Below, piece by piece: positions 50,093 to 58,255 of a stretch of DNA of 58,255 bases. Positions within the stretch are counted from its first letter, which is position 1; the number at the start of each line of letters is the position of its first letter. Under the pieces are notes generated by a model. The model had not been told where the DNA came from. It saw only the letters and a list, made by a program, of their open reading frames with translations, and searched no databases. This DNA comes from Pseudomonadota bacterium (GTDB taxonomy: Bacteria; Myxococcota_A; Polyangia; Polyangiales; Polyangiaceae), in assembly GCA_023428245.1 (NCBI GenBank), contig JAEYYX010000077.1, positions 1 through 58,255 on the forward strand. The letters run 5' to 3'. Both the position numbers and the translations under genes were made by a program.

Positions 50093-51799
50093 TCAGTGCA
50101 TTTCGAGCGGCGCGGCTTCGGCCGTCTCGCGGGGGCCACGACCGACGGCCTCGCGGCGCGCGATCGCGGCTCGCACGAAGGAGGAGAAGAGCGGGTGAGC
50201 CTCGTGCGGATGGCTCTTGAATTCCGGATGGAACTGGCAGCCGACGAAGTGAGGGTGATCGCTGAGCTCGACGATCTCGACGAGGCGTTCGTCGGGGCTC
50301 GTTCCGGACAAGACGAGTCCGCCGGCGGTGAGCTGAGGACGGTAGTCGTTGTTGAACTCGAAGCGGTGACGATGACGTTCACTGATCTCGTTTGTGCCGT
50401 AGATTTCTGCGGCGCGGCTGCCGGGCGTGAGCTTGCAGGGATAAGCGCCGAGGCGCATGGTCCCGCCCTTGCGCTCAATGCCGCGCTGGTCAGGCATCAG
50501 GTCGATGACAGGGTGCGTTACCTTTTCGCCGAACTCGACGGAGCTTGCGCCCTCGAGTCCGCACACGTTGCGCGCGTACTCGATCACGGCGAGCTGCATA
50601 CCGAGGCAGATCCCGAAGAAGGGGATCTTGTGCTCGCGGGCGTAACGGATCGCCGAGATTTTCCCTTCGACCCCGCGGTCGCCGAAGCCACCGGGAACCA
50701 AGATCGCGTCGAGGTGCTCGAGGTGCGAGGCGAGAGAACCGCCGCGCTCGAGGTGCGTCGAGTCGATGTACTCAAGGTGAACCGAGACTCCGCCAGCGAT
50801 TCCGCCGTGGACCAGAGCTTCGTGCAGAGACTTGTAGCTGTCTTTGAGATGGACGTACTTGCCGACAACACCGATGCGAACCTTGCCTTGGGGCGGGTTC
50901 TTGAAGCGCTCGACAGTCTCCTCCCACTTCGACATGTCGGGCTGACGCGACCAGATATTGAGCTGCTCGGCGATCTGCGTGTCGATGCCTTCGAGGTGCA
51001 GCGCGATCGGCAGCTCGTAGATACAGCTCACGTCGACGGCCGGGATGACCCGGTCGACGGGAACATTTGAGAAGAGGGCGATCTTCTCTTTCAGGCTCTG
51101 GGTGATGTTTCGATCACAGCGACAGACCAAGAGATCGGGCTGGATGCCGATTTCGCGCATCTCGCGCACCGAGTGCTGCGTGGGCTTGGTCTTCATTTCG
51201 CCGGCCGTCGGAATGTGCGGCACGAGGGTCACGTGGACGCTCATCGCGTTCTGCGCACCTTGCTCGACCTTGAGCTGGCGGATGGCTTCGAGGAAAGGGA
51301 GCGACTCAATGTCGCCGACGGTGCCGCCGATCTCGATGATGGCGATGTCCGCGTCTCCGGCAGCAGCGTAGATGCGCTTCTTGATCTCGTCGGTGATGTG
51401 CGGAATGACCTGGACCGTGGCCCCGAGGTACTCGCCGCGGCGTTCCTTCGAGATCACCGCCTCATAGATGCGCCCGGTGGTGACGTTGTGATTGCGGGTA
51501 AGGCGGGCTCCGGTGAAGCGCTCGTAGTGTCCGAGGTCGAGATCGGTCTCCGCACCGTCGTCGGTCACGTAGACCTCGCCGTGCTGGTACGGGGACATCG
51601 TCCCGGGATCGACGTTGATGTAAGGGTCGAGCTTCATGTGCGTCACGGTCAAGCCGCGCGCCTCCATGAGCGCTCCGATCGAGGCAGAGGTCAGGCCCTT
51701 GCCGATGGACGAAACGACACCACCCGTTACGAGGAGATACTTCGTTCGGTGACCGGGCGAACGGGGACCCATGACTTTTGAGCTTCCTGAATCTGCCAC
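50093..51799 (-). CDS. pyrG: CTP synthase
   Basis: 568 residues from the GTG at 51797-51799, chosen for its AGGAG site 8 nt upstream; the ATG at 51770-51772 is the alternative. The N-terminal synthetase domain has KYLLVTGGVVSSIGKGLTSAS and HMKLDPYINVDPGTMSPYQHGEV, and the C-terminal glutamine amidotransferase domain has the nucleophile motif GICLGMQLAVIEYA and the His/Glu motif HPEFKSHP. It converts UTP to CTP with glutamine as ammonia source, an essential step in pyrimidine metabolism. Confidence 0.97.
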   Translation of the reverse strand: MADSGSSKVMGPRSPGHRTKYLLVTGGVVSSIGKGLTSASIGALMEARGLTVTHMKLDPYINVDPGTMSPYQHGEVYVTDDGAETDLDLGHYERFTGARLTRNHNVTTGRIYEAVISKERRGEYLGATVQVIPHITDEIKKRIYAAAGDADIAIIEIGGTVGDIESLPFLEAIRQLKVEQGAQNAMSVHVTLVPHIPTAGEMKTKPTQHSVREMREIGIQPDLLVCRCDRNITQSLKEKIALFSNVPVDRVIPAVDVSCIYELPIALHLEGIDTQIAEQLNIWSRQPDMSKWEETVERFKNPPQGKVRIGVVGKYVHLKDSYKSLHEALVHGGIAGGVSVHLEYIDSTHLERGGSLASHLEHLDAILVPGGFGDRGVEGKISAIRYAREHKIPFFGICLGMQLAVIEYARNVCGLEGASSVEFGEKVTHPVIDLMPDQRGIERKGGTMRLGAYPCKLTPGSRAAEIYGTNEISERHRHRFEFNNDYRPQLTAGGLVLSGTSPDERLVEIVELSDHPHFVGCQFHPEFKSHPHEAHPLFSSFVRAAIARREAVGRGPRETAEAAPLEMH

Positions 51800-51918
51800 G
51801 AAATCTTCTCCTGTCTTTTCGATGTTCAGCACATTTTCCCGCCGCGGACAACGGAAAGCGTTCTAGCTCGGGGCTCCCGTCAAAGAGAGCCACGAGCGTT
51901 TTTCTCTTGGGTTTTCGA

Positions 51919-52488
51919 CTAGAACGTGCCGACGAACCCGAAGCTCGTTTCAGCGCCCGGCACTGCGCTGAATGATGGTGTGAATGCAAACTCACCGAGC
52001 CGTAGCTGGTGCAGCGGTCGTGACGAAAAACGTGCAGTCGATCCGTAGGAATCTTTGCGCGTGGGGAGGAAAATGCCCTCGATCAAGAGGGCGATGGAGC
52101 CCGCTTGCAAGATTCCATCAACCCCTACGAGCACTGCGCCCATCACCTGGCTCACGTTGCTGCAAAGGGGCTCGCTTGTATCCGCGGCCGTTGTGGTCGA
52201 GGGACAGAGCTGCGTGTGGCCGAGTTTGATCCAGGGTCCCACGACGGGAATGCGAAGATCGGACGCGTAGGGATCGGTGTCGAAGGCGTAGGACGCCCCG
52301 AGGGCTGCGCCGTAGCTGACCGCGGCAGTGAGCGCTCCAATGCCGAGCACCGTGAGCCGCGTGGAAGGCGGCGGCGCTTGATCCGGGTAGTACTCGATGA
52401 CCGGTTCCGGCTCTCCCGCCGACGCGAGGGGCGCTGAAAGAATCAGCGCGCACGCGAGAGCTCGAGCGGGAAATTGCCGACGCGCCAT
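51919..52488 (-). CDS. Hypothetical exported membrane protein, 189 aa
   Basis: ATG at 52486-52488 with AAGGTCGG upstream. Signal peptide ends near PLASAGEPEPVIEYYP. Two later hydrophobic segments (LTVLGIGALTAAVSYGAALGASYAF and VMGAVLVGVDGILQAGSIALLIEGIFL) are membrane helices or hydrophobic helix pairs. The C-terminal SFSAVPGAETSFGFVGTF is beta-rich. Function unknown. It precedes pyrG by 119 nt and is divergent from the carboxypeptidase gene. Confidence 0.6.
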   Translation of the reverse strand: MARRQFPARALACALILSAPLASAGEPEPVIEYYPDQAPPPSTRLTVLGIGALTAAVSYGAALGASYAFDTDPYASDLRIPVVGPWIKLGHTQLCPSTTTAADTSEPLCSNVSQVMGAVLVGVDGILQAGSIALLIEGIFLPTRKDSYGSTARFSSRPLHQLRLGEFAFTPSFSAVPGAETSFGFVGTF

Positions 52489-52590
52489 CGGCCGACCTTT
52501 TGACGGGGAATCAGGTCCTTTGCAAGAGGGAACGCCTTTTTGCAGCAGGAGCTTTCGAATCTGAGGCCCGTGTTCTAGGGAACTTCGGTC

Positions 52591-54264
52591 GTGGCAGATT
52601 CGAAGCAGCCAAAATCTCCCCTTGCGCGAGCGCAGTACCTGGCGCCCATCCTGTTTCTGGCAAGCTTCACGGCTTGCGGCCGCGAGCGCGCCCCGGCAAC
52701 TGCACAAGAAGAGGCTCCACCTCCAGCATCCACCGCCCGAGGGCCGGAAGACAGCTTGCCCTTCGAGGAACCTGCGGGAGATCCCGGGATTCGGCCTGTG
52801 CCCCGCGCAGAATTGCCGGCGCCTGCAAAGGCCTCAGGCTCGAGCGACCGCCGCTCTGTGCTCGGGGAGCTCGACGAGTACGCGAAGAAGCACGGCGGGC
52901 GAGCCCGGGGCATCTTCATCGACCTCGAGAGCGGACAGACCCTCGCGGAGGTCGACGCAAATCATGCGGTGAACCCTGCCTCTACCCAAAAACTCATCAC
53001 CGCAGCGGCTGCGCTCGAGCTGCTCGGTCCGGGCTACACGTTCTCGACGGAGCTCCGCGGCGAAATCAAAGAGGACGGGCCGTCCTCGGTCACACTCGTG
53101 GGCGGAGGCGCTCCCGACCTCGAGACCTCTGACCTTCTCTTGTTCGCGCACGCGCTCCGCTCGCGGGGTATCACTCAAATCGGCGACATCTACGTCGATC
53201 AGTCGAGATTCGACGGTCGTTTCGTTCCACCGGCCTTCGAAGAGCAGCCGGGAGAATGGGCAGCGTTTCGCGCTCCGGTGAGCGCTCTCGCTCTCGCTCG
53301 CAACACTGTGAGCCTCCACGTCGTTTCGACGAAGAAGGGGGAGCCTGCCAAAGTTTGGCTCGATCCGCCGGGAGTGAGCGTTCTTGCGGGACAAGTGAAG
53401 ACGCGTGACGCTCAGGACGGCGACAAGGTCATCTGGGAGCTGGCTCCCCAGGCGGATGCTCCTGAGCTCAGCTCAAAGGTTTCCGGAGGACTCGGAGCGG
53501 GCCTCGGACATCGCTCCTACCAGCGTCGGCTCCACGATCCTCTCCTTTCCCCAGGGCTCGCCTTCCGGGAGCTGCTGAAGGAGAGTGGCGCTACGGTAGA
53601 GGGGAAGGTCGTGCTCGCCTCGCAGGCTCAAGGCTCAGCGAAGCCTGAGCTCATCACCCGCGTCCGTTCGAAGCCCCTCTCTGTACTCGTGCGCGAGCTC
53701 GGAAAAGACAGCGATAACTTTACGGCGGAAATGCTGGCGCTCGCGCTCAGTCAGGCGGACGGCGGCGCGGCGAACGCTCCTTGGTCGACGGAGCGTGGCG
53801 TCTTGCGCATGAAGAAGTGGCTCGAGGAGGTCGGCATCGACACGAGTGGGCTGACCTTGCGCAACGGATCGGGGCTCTTCGGCGCGAACCTTGTTACCTG
53901 TCAGGCGCTCGCTCGAGTGCTCGAGAAGATGGCGGCCCATTCAGCGGCGTCTCCCGAGTTCATGAGTCAGCTCGCGATTGGCGGGAGCGACGGAACCCTC
54001 CGCAATCGATTTGTGAGCGGTGCCCTTTCCCAGAAGGTGCGTGCCAAGACAGGGACGCTCGCGGACACCATCGCCTTGGCTGGCTATCTCCTGCGGGGTG
54101 AAGGACGGCGCCCGATCGTCTTCTGCACGATCGTCAGCGGGGTGCGCGGACGGCACACGGAGGTTCGCGGCCGTATCGATCGCGCGCTCCAGTCCTTCGA
54201 GTCCCAGGTCAAGGCTGGTCCGGCCGCCGCCGACAAGCCGAAGGCTGTCAGGACGGAACCCTGA
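52591..54264 (+). CDS. dacB: PBP4-type D-alanyl-D-alanine carboxypeptidase/endopeptidase (S13)
   Basis: 557 residues from a GTG at 52591; the signal segment contains FTAC (Cys29), a possible lipobox. Active-site motifs are all present: S131-T-Q-K134 (S-x-x-K), S-D-N in KDSDNFTAEML, and K-T-G in AKTGTLADTIALAGYL. The S13 domain II insertion between S-x-x-K and S-x-N is present. The enzyme trims or cuts peptide cross-links in peptidoglycan. An M23 endopeptidase is encoded elsewhere in the window. Confidence 0.92.
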   Translation: MADSKQPKSPLARAQYLAPILFLASFTACGRERAPATAQEEAPPPASTARGPEDSLPFEEPAGDPGIRPVPRAELPAPAKASGSSDRRSVLGELDEYAKKHGGRARGIFIDLESGQTLAEVDANHAVNPASTQKLITAAAALELLGPGYTFSTELRGEIKEDGPSSVTLVGGGAPDLETSDLLLFAHALRSRGITQIGDIYVDQSRFDGRFVPPAFEEQPGEWAAFRAPVSALALARNTVSLHVVSTKKGEPAKVWLDPPGVSVLAGQVKTRDAQDGDKVIWELAPQADAPELSSKVSGGLGAGLGHRSYQRRLHDPLLSPGLAFRELLKESGATVEGKVVLASQAQGSAKPELITRVRSKPLSVLVRELGKDSDNFTAEMLALALSQADGGAANAPWSTERGVLRMKKWLEEVGIDTSGLTLRNGSGLFGANLVTCQALARVLEKMAAHSAASPEFMSQLAIGGSDGTLRNRFVSGALSQKVRAKTGTLADTIALAGYLLRGEGRRPIVFCTIVSGVRGRHTEVRGRIDRALQSFESQVKAGPAAADKPKAVRTEP

Positions 54265-54305
54265 GGGGAGCTCTTGAAAGCGGCGCACCCTCAGGGGAGC
54301 TCGTG
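54258..54305. repeat. Near-identical 19-nt direct repeats after dacB
   Basis: ACCCTGAGGGGAGCTCTTG (54258-54276) and ACCCTCAGGGGAGCTCGTG (54287-54305) differ at two positions. They overlap the end of dacB and the start of the following gap. The origin is probably a local duplication. Confidence 0.5.
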
Positions 54306-54409
54306 CTAGTCACGCCGGGTCCCCTAGGGAGGCTCCGAAACCCCGCCTCTCGGACTTTTCTTTTCGAACCCCCTACAGGAAGGGGGGAGAGCTGCCGTTT
54401 CCGGTTGTC

Positions 54410-55447
54410 GTGCTTTTCCCGAAGGTCTGGGCCGGTGTTTTCGGAGCGCTGGTAGTCTCGGGCTGGGCGGGGGGAGCGGAGGCATTCTGTCGCCAGCGGA
54501 CGTGCGCCGATCGAACCGAGCGGGTCTGCGACAACTTTGTTGATCCGAGCGACTGCAAGACCGTCGAGACGGTCTGCGCACGAGATGCCGAAGGATGCAT
54601 CAGCGAGGGCGCACCTCTTGCGCGCCCGAGTCCCTGTTTGAGCTTCGCTGTTGCGCGGGGCAACGCTCAAGGTTTCGGCCTTCACGATACGGAGATCGTC
54701 CCGATCATCGAGGAAGCTTTCGCGCGCTTCCGCGAAGTGGACTGTGGTGGGGGGCAGCGGCCCGGCTTTTCTGTAGAGAGCGTGGGGCTCGTGACGGCGA
54801 GCTCTCCTTATTACTGCGCGGAGCAGAGTCTCAATATGAGCACTTGGTTCCTCGTGAAGCCCTGGAAGCGCGACCCGTCGCTGCTCGGTTACACGGTGAC
54901 GACCTTTGGGAGAGAGAGCGGCGAAGTATTCGACGCGGACGTCGAGATCCACGTGGATAAGATCTTCGCTGACTTTCCTGGCCAAGATCGCCGCCAGATC
55001 TTGCTCGCCATTGCGACCCACGAAGCGGGTCACTTCCTCGGGCTCGCTCATTCGCCGAACCCGAGTTCCGTCATGTACGAAGGCTACAGTCAGAACGGGC
55101 TCATCGGGCGCAAGCTGACAGAGGATGACGTGGCCGGGATTTGCGCCATTTTTCCGCCCACGAGCACGCCTCTGACTTGTGGAACACCTGGAGTTTCCCA
55201 GGCGGCGCTCGACGCAAATGCCTGTGAGAGCGCGCGTGAGCAGGCTGCGCTGCCTCGAGAAGAGCCGGGGGCGGAGAGTGAGCCCGACGGAGCGAGTGTG
55301 GCCGGGTGCACTGTGGCCGGACAGGTGGGGCGAGGGAGAGGACTTGCTCTGGAGCTCGGTGCGCTCGCGGCTTTTGTCCTTTTCATGAGGCGAATGCGGA
55401 GCGCCGCTCGCCTCATCGAGGCGCGCTCGAACTCGCGCTTGCGCTGA
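54410..55447 (+). CDS. Matrixin-type metalloprotease with MYXO-CTERM-like anchor
   Basis: 345 residues from a GTG. Signal peptide, then a Cys-rich N-terminal region (Cys27 onward), then a protease domain with the metzincin signature H204-E-A-G-H208-F-L-G211-L-A-H214-S and a Met-turn (SVMYEGY, Met222). The C-terminus has GCTVAGQ followed by a membrane helix and RRMRSAARLIEARSNSR, a MYXO-CTERM-like surface anchor. It probably digests extracellular protein for predation or feeding. Confidence 0.85.
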   Translation: MLFPKVWAGVFGALVVSGWAGGAEAFCRQRTCADRTERVCDNFVDPSDCKTVETVCARDAEGCISEGAPLARPSPCLSFAVARGNAQGFGLHDTEIVPIIEEAFARFREVDCGGGQRPGFSVESVGLVTASSPYYCAEQSLNMSTWFLVKPWKRDPSLLGYTVTTFGRESGEVFDADVEIHVDKIFADFPGQDRRQILLAIATHEAGHFLGLAHSPNPSSVMYEGYSQNGLIGRKLTEDDVAGICAIFPPTSTPLTCGTPGVSQAALDANACESAREQAALPREEPGAESEPDGASVAGCTVAGQVGRGRGLALELGALAAFVLFMRRMRSAARLIEARSNSRLR

Positions 55448-55753
55448 ATCGGGGACTGCTTCCCCTCGAGCTGCGAGCCGATGCTCGCATGTTGTGCGTT
55501 TGTGACCTCGGGGGTCTTGCTCTCGTCCTTCAGGCGGGCGCTTCGCTGACCTGCTTATTGAACAGGTAGTGGCGATTTGTGGGAGGTGGGACAAATCGCT
55601 CGGGGGACAGAGAAAGATTGCTCAAGGGGTGAAAGCGAGGAGCCGTTCGAGCAATGCGGGCTGGCCCAAGTGCGCATGCGGCGCGTTGGGACGGGCCCGA
55701 AGACACTCTGTTGCCAGCTCGACTGGCGGCTGACGTCCAGAAGAAGGGACATC
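55448..55753 (+). other. Structured leader and intergenic stretch before the RTX gene
   Basis: Several perfect stems lie here: TGCGAGC/GCTCGCA with a CGAT loop (55472-55489, also a terminator candidate for the matrixin gene), GCGATTTGT/ACAAATCGC (55572-55580 and 55591-55599) whose loop GGGAGGTGGG contains a Shine-Dalgarno-like sequence, and ATTGCTC/GAGCAAT (55617-55623 and 55649-55655). No riboswitch class is recognised. Confidence 0.45.
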
Positions 55754-58165
55754 ATGAAGAAACGATTTCGCCAGCACTCGTCACTCTCGGTTGCGCTTGG
55801 AGCGCTCTCATTTCTATCGCTCATAGGATGTGCCGCCGATACGGTGGCTCCCGGTGGCGGTTCGGGTCAGGTCCCGTCTGGAAGAGGCGAGCAGGTCGGC
55901 CAGAACTCGGATGAGGTCGGGACGTTGGGGGATGCGCTCGGAGTCGAACTCGTGACCGCTTTCGATACGACGGCGAAGCTCCTGGTCGTCGACATGACGA
56001 AGAGCCGAGGCCCCGGCTACGATGACGGAGGAACCCCAGACGACCTGTCGGACGATACGCTGGTCGCTGTGGACACTGTGGCGCTCGCCGTCGTGAATGG
56101 TGCGCTCACCGTGAACGGCTTCACGCTCCCCCACGGGACAGCCGGAGCGGCTCTCAAGCCCGCTGACGTGAAGGCGATCCAAATCCTCGGCACGGGCGCC
56201 AACGGCAACAAGGTGATCCTCGACGCTCTCGGTGGAGCGCTCGGAGCCCCGACCCTTGCCTATTCGGCGACGGCCCAGACCGGCGGCATCAGCATCGATC
56301 TGCTCGGCATGACCGGTGAAGTCTCCCTGAGGGGCACGACGAGCGCGGATAGCTGGAAAGCCGCGCAAGACGGCGACGACGTCTACTTCGATATGACCGG
56401 CGACAAGAAAGCTGACGTAGTCGTCGAAGGGACGAACGGAGTTGCTGTGAAGTTCACCGTCGCACTCGCCGCTGGCAATGACACCTTCACGGCGATGGCC
56501 TTTGGTCCCTTGACCCCTGTGGTGCCCGGCATTACGCCGGCACTCGACGCCATTGCGAATAAGGCCGCGACCTTCGGCCCGCTGCGCGCCCCGATCGCCA
56601 TCTACGGCGGCGAAGGTAACGACATCCTCACGGGTGGCCTTGGGGACGACATGATTTTTGGTGGCGCAGGCGCTGACGTGATCAAGGCGGCGACAGCGAT
56701 CGAGCTGACCCAGGCTGGAGTCGACGATGATGGCGCGGACCTGGTCTGGGGCGGCGCGGACATCGACCGCGTCGAGTACACTGGGCGAACCTCACCGCTC
56801 ATTGTGGCTCTCAACGGCGACAGCACCACTGATGACCTCGATGGAGGTACGCCGGGAGGTCACGACGCCGATGCCAACGGCACGGCGGAGGAAGGTGACC
56901 TCTTCGGCGATGACATCGAAGACGTGACAGGGGGCGACGGAAACGACGTTCTCGTGGGCAATGCTCTGCCGAACAAGCTCCTTGGCGGTAAGGGCAACGA
57001 CACCCTCGTCATGGGCGTCAAGGGAAGTTGCGTCGCTCCCGCTGCGCCGGCCGATCCGCCGAAGGATGTCGATACCTATGACGGTGGCGACGGCGACGAC
57101 ACTTTCGATCGCAGCGATGCGACGGGCTGCGGCGACACGATCATTGGCGGCGCCGGTACCGATACTGTCGACTATTCGGCGCGCGAGACGGACATCTTCA
57201 TCTCGCTCACGGCGACGGCGGTGAGCGGTGAGGTAGCGGACGCGACGGTGACTTCGCCGACCTTGGTCGAGAAGGACAACATTCGTGCCGACGTCGAGAA
57301 CGCGATCGGGAGCGAGTCGAACTCGAACCGGATCGTCGGTTCAGCCTCGGCCAACGTTCTGACCGGTGGCGATCTCGCTGACTATATCGATGGCGGAGCG
57401 GGCGACGACACTCTCTCGGGTGGCGAAGGGAATGACACGATCGTTGGCGGCGCAGGCAACGACACCATCGGCGGCGGAGACGGCGACGACGTCATCACTG
57501 CGGGCGACGGAAACGATACCGTGGACGGCGGAGACGGCGCCGACACCATTGAAGGTGGTGGGGGTAACGACACTCTTTCGGGCGGCGCGGGCGCTGACTT
57601 GGTCAAGGGTGGAGACGGCAACGACACGATCCGCGGCGGAGCCGGCGACGACTACCTGAACGGCGATCTCGGCGACGACATCTTCGATGAAGAAGCTGCG
57701 GCGAACGGAGCCGACGTCATCAACGGCGGCGCCGGCTTCGACAAGGTCGACTACAGCAAGCGCTCGGCTGATCTGACGGTGACGCTCTGCGTCAGTGCGG
57801 TCCTCACGAATAGCTCGGCGACGCCCCCAGCGGCACCTTGTGCAGTCGGTGACGACGGTGCGGCGAGCGAAGCTGACAACATCATCAACATCGAACACCT
57901 CGTCGGCGGAAGCGGAGATGACGACTTCACGGGCAGCGACCTCGCGGACATCCTCGAAGGCGGCGCGGGCGGTGACGAGCTGAGCGGCGGCTTGGGGAGC
58001 GACAAGCTGTACGGCGATGCAGGTGACGACGAGCTCGACGGCGGCGCTGGGGAAGACCTCCTCGACGGCGGCGCTGGGGAAGACCTCCTCGATGGCGGCG
58101 ACGGTGAAGACGCCTGCGTGGCCGACGAAGACGACGATCCGGCAGCGGTCTCTTGCGAGCTCTGA
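55754..58165 (+). CDS. RTX-repeat calcium-binding lipoprotein
   Basis: 803 residues from the ATG at 55754; signal peptide with lipobox LIGC (Cys26). An N-terminal beta-rich region (about 55-270) is followed by many G-G-x-G-x-D-x-x-x RTX nonapeptides from about 276 to the end, e.g. GGEGNDILTG, GGAGDDTLSG, GGDGNDTIRG, with YS-containing interruptions (DYSARETDIFISLT, DYSKRSADLTV). The repeats bind calcium and form a parallel beta-roll. A lipobox is unusual because RTX proteins are normally exported by type I secretion without an N-terminal signal; no HlyB/HlyD/TolC genes are here. C-terminal 10% is Asp/Glu-rich with a tandem DNA duplication. Confidence 0.85.
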   Translation: MKKRFRQHSSLSVALGALSFLSLIGCAADTVAPGGGSGQVPSGRGEQVGQNSDEVGTLGDALGVELVTAFDTTAKLLVVDMTKSRGPGYDDGGTPDDLSDDTLVAVDTVALAVVNGALTVNGFTLPHGTAGAALKPADVKAIQILGTGANGNKVILDALGGALGAPTLAYSATAQTGGISIDLLGMTGEVSLRGTTSADSWKAAQDGDDVYFDMTGDKKADVVVEGTNGVAVKFTVALAAGNDTFTAMAFGPLTPVVPGITPALDAIANKAATFGPLRAPIAIYGGEGNDILTGGLGDDMIFGGAGADVIKAATAIELTQAGVDDDGADLVWGGADIDRVEYTGRTSPLIVALNGDSTTDDLDGGTPGGHDADANGTAEEGDLFGDDIEDVTGGDGNDVLVGNALPNKLLGGKGNDTLVMGVKGSCVAPAAPADPPKDVDTYDGGDGDDTFDRSDATGCGDTIIGGAGTDTVDYSARETDIFISLTATAVSGEVADATVTSPTLVEKDNIRADVENAIGSESNSNRIVGSASANVLTGGDLADYIDGGAGDDTLSGGEGNDTIVGGAGNDTIGGGDGDDVITAGDGNDTVDGGDGADTIEGGGGNDTLSGGAGADLVKGGDGNDTIRGGAGDDYLNGDLGDDIFDEEAAANGADVINGGAGFDKVDYSKRSADLTVTLCVSAVLTNSSATPPAAPCAVGDDGAASEADNIINIEHLVGGSGDDDFTGSDLADILEGGAGGDELSGGLGSDKLYGDAGDDELDGGAGEDLLDGGAGEDLLDGGDGEDACVADEDDDPAAVSCEL
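58037..58090 (+). repeat. Exact 27-nt tandem duplication inside the RTX gene
   Basis: Two identical 27-nt copies (58037-58063 and 58064-58090) encode DGGAGEDLL twice. DNA-level identity points to a recent duplication adding one RTX turn. Confidence 0.8.
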
Positions 58166-58213
58166 CGGAAAGATAGGGTCTCCGCCGGGGGACTCTGGGA
58201 CGACACGACAAGC

Positions 58214-58250
58214 GGGGGGCGCGAGAAATAACGCCCCCCCCGCGTTTAAT
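58214..58250 (+). terminator. Probable terminator of the RTX gene
   Basis: GGGGGGCG (58214-58221) pairs with CGCCCCCC (58232-58239) around a 10-nt loop, followed by a short TTTAATAA. It lies about 50 nt after the stop codon. Confidence 0.55.
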
Positions 58251-58255
58251 AAGGA

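Noticed and set aside
49448..51070. 540-codon open frame on the plus strand
   Set aside because: It lies antisense to pyrG and the HEAT-like lipoprotein gene, both supported by conserved motifs; the frame is open because of high third-position GC.
1..58255. Mobile elements, prophage, CRISPR, tRNA or rRNA
   Set aside because: No transposase, integrase, terminal inverted repeats, regular spacer repeats, cloverleaf or rRNA-like segments were seen on reading both strands.

Overview
The window reads as chromosomal DNA of a high-GC myxobacterium (phylum Myxococcota, most likely Polyangia). Support comes from MYXO-CTERM style C-termini (20267-21433, 54410-55447), a protein pair resembling the MXAN_2561/MXAN_2562 families, eukaryotic-like Ser/Thr kinases, a CarD/CdnL-family regulator, Gly-rich and Asp-rich lipoproteins, many GTG starts, and long spurious antisense frames caused by third-position GC. 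No tRNA, rRNA, CRISPR array, IS element, integrase or phage gene was seen. The window looks like ordinary vertically inherited chromosome.

Layout: 1-5107 carries a partial Ca-type lipoprotein, a tandem-ACT protein, a pseudo-receiver/PilZ protein, a CarD protein, a lipoprotein and an HU/IHF protein with an acidic tail, all on the minus strand. 5192-9404 holds two overlapping GT-C type membrane glycosyltransferase genes. 9473-17667 holds an orphan histidine kinase, a tiny zinc-ribbon protein, a rseP-M23 peptidase pair, and a TPR-CNNM/CorC-cytochrome c-like lipoprotein run. recA (17955-19064) has a clear sigma70-type promoter with a LexA-like box in its spacer and a strong terminator.

19488-31464 is the most distinctive segment: ten colinear minus-strand genes, most overlapping by 1-4 nt or separated by a few nt. 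In transcription order they are a MinD-like protein with a degenerate P-loop fused to J-like and RodZ-like HTH regions, a GT39-like transferase, a sensor-fused Ser/Thr kinase, a triple-LysM protein, a 51-residue membrane protein, a DUF58 protein, a BatA/VWA protein and a SurA-like chaperone. After a spacer with a sigma54-like promoter come a MYXO-CTERM protein and an outer-membrane beta-barrel protein. This looks like an envelope-building or envelope-stress system; no MoxR ATPase is present beside the DUF58/VWA pair.

31529-44508 holds a DsbA-like lipoprotein, a DnaQ-like exonuclease, an OPT transporter, three tandem AIM24 paralogues divergent from an M48 protease, an aldehyde dehydrogenase, an SGNH hydrolase and a protein with three DsbA domains. 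44519-58255 holds a protein with two kinase domains plus TPR-like repeats, a MATE exporter, a HEAT-like lipoprotein, CTP synthase, a PBP4-type carboxypeptidase, a matrixin-type protease and an RTX-repeat lipoprotein with a highly structured leader.

All family names come from motif reading only; no database search was run.
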